A stretch of DNA of 64,000 bases from Blepharisma japonicum (lineage: Eukaryota > Ciliophora > Heterotrichea > Heterotrichida > Blepharismidae): the NCBI GenBank assembly GCA_949751835.1, contig CATKHK010000058.1:244842-308841 (forward strand). Reading direction: 5' to 3'. The position numbers and the translations under genes were made by a program. Shown piece by piece: positions 57,285 through 64,000 of this stretch (the stretch's first letter is position 1; every line of letters starts with the position of its first letter). Under the pieces are notes generated by a model. The model did no database searches and was not told where the DNA came from. It saw nothing but the letters and a program-made list of their open reading frames with translations.

Positions 57285-57380
57285 GAAAATTTTATTTTTT
57301 CTCTACAGAATTATTTAATTCTCTCTTCTAATAATTACAACATGGACAAAATGCTGAACAGAAAAGTCTCATTTAATTTA

Positions 57381-59042
57381 TCATTTTTACTAGACAAATC
57401 CTTTATTTTTAAATCATCTTACTCAATATCATTATTCTGACCTATGATTCTTTTTAAGGTTTTATGAATAGCCTAATTAAATTATCTATACTGCCATTTA
57501 TAGCGTGACCATATTCAATCTCTTCAAAATCCAATAATTTTTCTTTTATAATTTCTATTTTATTTTTTACTGTTTTTGGTTTTCAACGTTCTGCTAACAA
57601 TTCATTGTTTAAATCTTCAATAATCTCTTTTAAAAAAAGTTTTCTTCTGAACTGAGATTGCAATGATTCATATTTTTAGTCAAATCCTCTGAATTAGTAA
57701 TGCGTGCTTTGTATTATTTTGAATGATTTTAAATTGTTTTGCAAGGCTTTGACTTTGAGACGATTCTTCTGCTAGTTTATTGTTTAATCATTAAATTCTT
57801 TTCTTAATCTCTCATTTTCTATTACTTTGCTTCAAGTTCACTAGCTTGATCTTTAATTTTTTATAGATTTCAGTTAAGAGACTAATATTTTTCTCAACAT
57901 CAATTTTTAATTCTTTTAAATTATCCTTCAGATTAGAATTTTCTTAAGCCATTTGGTTATTTTCTTTTTCAAGCACTTAAATTTTTAATTTAAAGGATAA
58001 AACTCAGTTTTAGCACACAATTTTGTATTGTGGAATATATTTATCTTCTCTATAAGTTGCATTTTATTATTTTCAAGACTTTGGACTTCCTTCAAATCAT
58101 CTCTTATTATTAATATCCAATCGCTAGAAGAGGATGAAATGAAAATTAAGCGCGCAAACAGTTGAAAAATCGACACCATTCATCACCTAATGTGATGAAA
58201 AATCTGAAAGAACCTCTATCTAATAATCGTAGAAATCCACTTATGACTGTTCTATAACCCTCAAACTCTTTTATATCATCCAGACTTAATAAATAGAGTT
58301 TGCAGTGAGCAATTTTCAATTTAAAACAGCCCCAATTGTAAACCTATTCACCTAAATCTTCTTGGAGCACCTTGCCAAAATTGTCACCATCATATTGGGA
58401 GAATCAAGATTATAGAGATCTGATGCTCAGGTAATTGTAATAATATTGGAGAATTAATTTACAGGTGGTGGAAAAACTGGTGCCTCTAGGTGTCTGATCC
58501 GTATAAACTTACTGTGTTCAAAGGAGAGTTGTAAAGGTCTAAACTTCTATTATTGGTATTAACTTAGAGTGGTCATTTATTTGCTGAATGAAATTTACAA
58601 ACATCTAAAGTGGTCTAAATAGGTGACTTCAACAAAGCCTATACTTTCTAGCGGACGCTAAACGAGCGTGATTTATGATAAAGTGTAAATATGAGGATGG
58701 CGGTATATAAATTATTTGAGCAGATATATGGCTATGTCTAGTTAAGGAAAGACAAATTTGATGCAGATTTTTTACTATGAAATCTATAAAGTAAATCACC
58801 AAGTAGCCAATATAAGAATTTTGATAGCCTAAAATTTTCCAAAGGGATGCTTGCTATTATTAATCCTTGGAGTGCTCATTTTATGCTAATGCAAGTTCAA
58901 GCCCTAATCAGTTATTCATAAATTCTTTATCATCAGAATGCAAATTATTTATTGAATATTTCTGTGTTTAGGATTGTCTAAAAAATGAGATTAATGTACA
59001 TTTTTTCATATAAATTAGCTATTTTAATAATAATTTTTTTAG
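57381..59042. other. region of decayed coding remnants
   Basis: No intact gene. The minus strand of 57400-57680 reads as a broken charged helical protein (LFLKEIIEDLNNELLAERW, KNKIEIIKEKLLDFEEIEYG). The plus strand around 58360-58760 has coding-like patches (LGAPCQNCHHHIGRIKIIEI, IGDFNKAYTF) split by TAA/TAG. The last 250 bases before 59043 are AT-rich and non-coding. Confidence 0.45.
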
Positions 59043-60797
59043 ATGAATCAAAAGAAGTGCTTCGAGCCAGGCTGTAAAAATGAAGTTGAATATGCATGCA
59101 AATGCACCTCTCCTGAATCTTTCTTCTGTGAAGTGCATATCGAAAGGCATATTAAAAATAAAATTGCTGGCAGGGATCATTCAATTGACTCTATTTTTGT
59201 TAAGCCTAATGAAGAGACAAAACAAGCTGTTCTTAGTTTTCTTATGAAAGAAGATTCAAAGTATAGGAAGCTAAAGAAGTTAATTATAAATTCCTATAAT
59301 CAGCGTTTATCTAATTTAGAAAAAGATGCAAGCCAATATACTAGAAATATAAATGCTTTTTCAGCTAATGTAGGAAATTTGGTTTTAGAAATTTGCAAAG
59401 CTAAAAAATCCTTAAAGTCAAACCGAGACTCAATTTCAGACTTATTGACTTTACAGCCTGAAGAAGCTGTAAACAAAGTAAAATCGATAATTTCAATCGA
59501 AAAGCATTGGTATAATGGTGCAAAGTTGTTTCATATATACAGTAAAGACTTAGAAAGTTTAATTGCACCTTTCGTTAATATGAGATTTCAAGCATTTCTT
59601 AACACTATGCTCTCCAATAAAGAAAGCAGTATTGAAGCAAATAATAAAACCATAAATTCGGCTAGGATTAAGTTAGCAAACACTAAGGATTCGATTTCTT
59701 TAAAAGCAAATGAGAACAGTGAGAGTTTAAAAGTGCTTCAGAATTTAATAAGATTAAAAACAGAGAATGAGAGTGAGGCAAGGCTGCTTAATTCTAAAAT
59801 AAACTCCATTACTAGTGATATCAACAGTAAACTCAAAAAAATAGAGAGCCAATTAAATGTTATGAATATTAATACCTTAAGACATAATACAGCTGAGTTC
59901 TTGAGCAGACCAAACAATCGAAAATTAGAGATGGATTTCAGAACAACTTGCTCAGCGTACCAGAACAATTCTAGCCTTTACAGCCCACCGCCAGCGCAAG
60001 CTTACCAAGATTATCTTAATTCTTACCAACAAAAGACATCTCTTTATAATCTCAAAAAGAATTATGATTATAACAGAACTGTATTAACTATTTATAACAC
60101 TGAAACTGAAACCAAAGAAGTCCAAATCTTGTACACTCCAGAACCACTAGACCACACCACTTGCATAACTCAACTTCCAAATGGCAAGCTATTCTGTTTT
60201 GGTAATTTAAAACATTCTGGAATTACATTGCTATTTGATGTGAATGGTAGAGTCAAAGTGCTGCCATCAGGAACTCCTTGCCGTTTCTCATCATGTATCT
60301 ATTTCAACAACAGCGTCTATTGCTTTGGAGGAAGATATGATGGGAATATTTTAACTCTATCTAGTAGATTTGATTTGGATCAAAATCGATGAATTCAATT
60401 AACTCCATTGCCAAAAGCTGATTGTTATTGCAATAGTATAATATTTAATGGGAATATTCTGATTTCTGGACAGATTAATAGAAATCTTTGGCTATAGTCA
60501 ATTGATATTGACTCTTTCTCGACAATTCCTTATGAGTTTGCAGAAGATAAAAGAAAGATCATAATAAATGCAGAGAGACTGTATTTGATTGAATGCGAAA
60601 ATGGATCAATCTATGAAAGCGAAATTGGAAGTGATACGAAGTGGAATAGAATAGCAGACTCAAAAATCAAATATAATTATCAAGGATATTGTTCATATAA
60701 CAAAGGAGGAATATACATTGGGACAATAGATGAATTCTTCAATATAAAGTATTTCAAGTTTGATTTGAATGAAAAGAGAGTGATTCAATTAGAGTAA
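59043..60797 (+). CDS. B-box / coiled-coil / Kelch protein with one in-frame TAG
   Basis: Full-length family member, 584 codons before the final stop. Residues 1-50 form the B-box-like finger (CFEPGCKNEVEYACKC, FFCEVHIERHI, DHSIDSIFV). Coiled coil spans about 60-290. The Kelch propeller starts near 340: VLTIYNTETETKEVQ, TCITQLPNGKLFCFG, FNNSVYCFGG, SSRFDLDQNRW (TGA), SIIFNGNILISG. At 60495-60497 the frame reads NLWL-TAG-SIDIDSF where relatives have a Tyr (LLLYSI). Beyond it the frame is intact to ERLYLIECENGSIYESEIG and TAA at 60795. A single nonsense change (TAT to TAG) or programmed readthrough are both possible. Without readthrough the last 100 residues of the propeller are lost. Confidence 0.7.
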
Positions 60798-62005
60798 TTA
60801 TAAAATGGTTAGTTAAAAGTAATTTTAATGCTTTTGATTATAAATGTTAAGGATAGTTAATCCTTATAATAGATTTCCCAATTGTTCCTGCATAATTATC
60901 TAGTTCATCACTTTCATCTTTAATTAAGGACAAGGAATAAATTGGAATAACTTTCTGATAATGCTATATATCACCTATTTCTGACCGTAAATCTGCATTT
61001 TGTTCTGAGCTGGCTCTTCAAAGTTATGAATTTTCTCTTGCAATAAATGTTTAATTACTAAAGATACTTAGGATAAGATTATTTTCAAGTGTCCCAATGT
61101 TTGGTATTAGAATACCTTTTTTTGTTGCAATTTTTCAATTTTTCTATTTTTCTTTTATAATTATTTCATTAATAGCAATCTGTTTTTTTCAGCTAAAAAT
61201 AGCTATTCTTGTTTTTAATCTTTTATTTCTTTATTGAAAGTATCATTATTGTTGCTTCTCAGACCTAAATTTTCATTTTTTTTTCCAAATTAGATTGCGA
61301 AAACAGTGACTTTTCGGAAGATTGGTTACCCAAATTTAGAATCTGCTATTTTCTCTTTCTAAGGCCAAATTGGAGGTCTCTAAGTTTCTATATATTATTT
61401 GAATGGTTTCATTTTTGATTCAACACTATCATAATTAATTTGATTTCTAAGCAGATGCTCCTCATTTTTTGATTTTAAATAATCTTTTCCCTTCAATTCT
61501 GTACATTTATTATTAAACTCTATTACACAAATTCAATAACTTTCATATTGAATTCTTGAGTGCTTAAAATTACTTCTTTTCCTTCAATTTCTGTTTTAAC
61601 TCATTAATTTCTTCTTGATACTTTTTCTCCAGGCTGTGCTCAACCTATTAATCTTTTTTGATAATTTTAAATATAGTTCATTCCCTCTAATAGATTTCTC
61701 TTTCACTTTTAGTGTCATAAATAATCAAATTAGTTTTCTGTCTGATCTATCAATAAGATACTATTTGATGATAAGCTTTGACATATTCTTGATATGTTTG
61801 GGCCAATGGCAAATCAGAAACAGAATTCTAACTTTCATATAATTTGCATATTATTCTAGTTTTCAGGTTATTATCGGCTCTGTTTAAAATCTCAGATGTT
61901 TTAGCTCTTAGCTCTTCGATAGTTAGAGCTTGACCTACAAGATCTTGATTGGGCTGATTTATTGCTGGCTTTATTACGCTATTGAGATAATGTCTGAATT
62001 TCATT
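60798..62005 (-). pseudogene. decayed chimera of Kelch-family and coiled-coil sequence
   Basis: On the minus strand, from ATG 62005 (MKFRHYLNSVIKPAINQPNQ), the frame shows EELRAKTSEILNRADNNLKT and LPLAQTYQEYVKAYHQ. It then gives TNLIIYDTKSERE, as in the pre-propeller segment of the Kelch genes. It next passes into a broken coiled coil (VEHSLEKKYQEEINELKQKL) instead of the propeller, which continues with many TAA/TAG down to about 60900. Bases 60798-60880 are spacer. Confidence 0.5.
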
Positions 62006-62148
62006 GAAAATTAAGCAAGTTAGCTTGATTTTAGCATTTAATTCCCCATTTATAAATAACAGCCTCTATTTTTAACACCTATAAATTGTATTGCTCAAAT
62101 GCTCAAAGGATTATATCAATCATCCTATAATAATTAATAAGAAAAGCA

Positions 62149-62409
62149 ATGAGTAACACCTGAACTTGTCTAATTAACTACATAGCATCCACATACCGTG
62201 AAGAGAAGAATCCTGCTAAAAATTTCTAGATCGAAGGCTCTATAAGAGGAAAATACTACAGATTGGGAATCTGCGGCCAAAAACCACCCAAAAAGTGGAT
62301 TGAGGCAAACTCTAAAACTTCATTTTGAAAATACTTCTCATTCATAGATTTCTGTAATTATTTATTTAATAATATTATGTTTATCATCCAAAGTGATTAT
62401 TTTTCGTAA
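62149..62409 (+). pseudogene. coding-like ORF interrupted by one TAG
   Basis: ATG 62149 opens MSNTWTCLINYIASTYREEK (Trp as TGA), NPAKNF, then TAG at 62227-62229, and the same frame continues IEGSIRGKYYRLGICGQKPP, KKWIEANSKTSFW and on to TAA at 62407. The basic, Gly-containing middle is unlike the AT-rich surroundings. No family recognised. It is either a remnant or a short gene with a single nonsense change. Confidence 0.35.
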
Positions 62410-62675
62410 AATTTATATTCAAAATCAATGTTTATGAGGCCAATGAACATTCAACAAAGCCTAAAATATATCGTCAAAAATTATAGAATTAACAAGATGA
62501 TTTCATTTGAGTAATTGAGCAGGAGAGAATTGTCAATTTCAAACAGCAGATCTATTAATAATATTTAGGGGCATTTGCAGCCCTAGCTTTGGCTAAATAA
62601 GTGTATTACTATATAAACTATATTGATCAATGATATAATTTTTAAAATTAATAGCCAAAGAATATTAAAAGAGAA

Positions 62676-64000
62676 CTATGCATTAAACCGCTCATATTTA
62701 AATTGCAGCTCTAATGTCTTTTCTTTCAAATTAAACTTGAAGTATTTAATGTCGTCACCGTAACAATGTGCAATGTTTATTGCTCCTTTGTTGTATATGA
62801 CATATACTTGAGAAAAATTATCTATTATTGAATCTCCAATCCTTCTCCAGACAGAGTCATTTGAAGCTTCACTTTCATAAACTGATCCATCCTTACCACA
62901 TTCAATTAAATATAATCTCTCTGAATTTATTAGGATTTTTCTTTTCTTAATGGCAAAATCATAAGGAATTGTCACGAAAGTGTTGCTAACAATTGAATAT
63001 CGCAAAAGATTTTTATTATTATGTCCAGAAATCAAAATATTTCCATCAAATATTATATTTGTGCATAATCCATCAGCTTCCGGCAGTGGCTTTAACTTAA
63101 TCCATTGCTTTCCATTCAAATCAAATCTCTCTGATAGAGTTAAAGCACCATTATTTCATCCTCCAAAGCAATAAACACTATTATTGAAATAGATAGATGA
63201 TGAAGATCCGCATGGAGTTCCAGATGGCAGATGCTGAATTCTATAATTCTCGTCAATTACCAAGCAAATGCCAGAAAGAGGTCGGCAATTACCACCAAAA
63301 CAAAATGAATTTCCGCCAGGTAGTTGAGCTATACATGTGTAGCAATCTAATGGTTCAGGAATCTCTAACACTCTGACTTCTTTACTTTCTCTTTCTGTAT
63401 CATAAATAAACAAATTAGTTTTGCTATTATCTCCTGTAATAATACTATAAAGTGATGTGTTTTGACGGTAAGCAAGGTTATAATCTTGATATGCTTGCTG
63501 AATAAGAGGGTTGTTAATGCAGGTATGGCTTTGGTAGATTGAGCAATTTTCCCTAAATTCTTTTTCTAATTGTGGGTCATTTGGTTTATTTAAAATTTCT
63601 AATCTCTTGTCTTTTAATTCTTGAACTAGATTTTGAGAGTTTATAAACTCATTGATTTTTTTGAGATCTTGATTTAGATTGATTATTTGAGAATGAATTT
63701 GATCCATCTCATTTTCCATTTTTGAGTTTATTTCTTCTTTTAAGTTTTCGAGATTTTTGCAGCCTTTTTTATTCTCATTTATTAGATTAGAAATCGAATC
63801 TTTGATGTTTGCTAGCTCATCATTCATTAAATCAAAGTCTTTTTTATGCTCCTCATTGATTGAATTGATACTTTTATTGTTGTCTTCAAGTGATTTTTCT
63901 ATTTTATTGAGTCTGCTATCACAATATTTCTCAAATTTATCTTTAATAAAAAATTCGATCATTGTCTCTATTTTTTCACGGAATCCACAAAATAGCTTTG
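62676..64000 (-). CDS. coiled-coil / Kelch protein (5' end outside window)
   Basis: Intact family member with its frame still open at the window edge. Upstream of the ATG at 63962 the frame continues (KLFCGFREKIET), so that Met is probably internal and a B-box finger may lie beyond 64000. Coiled coil covers about the first 120 residues (LNKIEKSLEDNNKSINSINE and on). The pre-propeller segment has NNPLIQQAYQDYNLAYRQNT and TNLFIYDTERESKEVRVL. The propeller has TCIAQLPGGNSFCFGG, FNNSVYCFGGW (TGA), SERFDLNGKQWIKLKPLPEA, IIFDGNILISG and RLYLIECGKDGSVYE, ending at TAG 62676. It is the closest complete comparison for the in-frame TAG gene at 59043. Confidence 0.82.

Larger units (their letters stand above)
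54656..57380. repeat. tandem duplication, unit 2
   Basis: Second unit, offset about 2.85 kb. It ends at ATTTAATTTA, 13 codons into the divergent gene, where it diverges from unit 1. Confidence 0.9.

Overview
The window looks like somatic (macronuclear) DNA of a heterotrich ciliate close to Blepharisma. Three independent signs agree. First, TGA is read as Trp: it sits in frame in almost every gene, including at near-invariant Trp positions (the DW before the papain active site at 11569-11571, the PEIW of the NEK kinase at 13018-13020). TAA and TAG are the stops. Second, thirteen introns can be placed and every one is exactly 15 nt, begins GTA, ends AG and has A at position 10. Third, the DNA is AT-rich, with small compact genes. 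Most genes run uninterrupted, which argues against germline DNA. Two TA-bounded insertions in coding sequence (23684-23782 and about 46876-46929) nevertheless look like internal eliminated sequences.

Bases 1-21364 are a gene-dense housekeeping block. It holds the end of a TBC Rab-GAP, a nucleoside hydrolase, RRP36, two disordered paralogues, a WDR11 orthologue, a coiled-coil protein of possible dynein-docking type, a membrane RING-H2 ligase, a papain-like protease and a NEK kinase. It continues with a small possibly myristoylated protein, a p47-type SEP-UBX cofactor, a DUF229 membrane protein, several small or disordered proteins and a Nup54-like nucleoporin.

Bases 21651-28300 carry a large receptor with a periplasmic-binding-protein-type ectodomain and multiple membrane spans. 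Next to it are shuffled fragments of at least one more receptor copy and other decayed pieces. Bases 28453-37484 hold a tandem pair of TmcB-like PAS membrane proteins. Bases 37485-41708 are nearly empty apart from one cyclin-like gene.

Bases 41709-64000 are dominated by a B-box/Kelch family at all stages of decay, including a B-box-Kelch-TPR fusion of 1151 residues. Among these lie a U-box protein fused to two ubiquitin-like domains with a truncated copy beside it, and a 2.8 kb tandem duplication carrying a receptor pseudogene and a TMEM164-like gene. The right two thirds reads as a fast-evolving, duplication-prone accessory region of sensory and ubiquitin-related families, in contrast to the stable left third. 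No tRNA, rRNA, CRISPR array or autonomous transposon gene was recognised.
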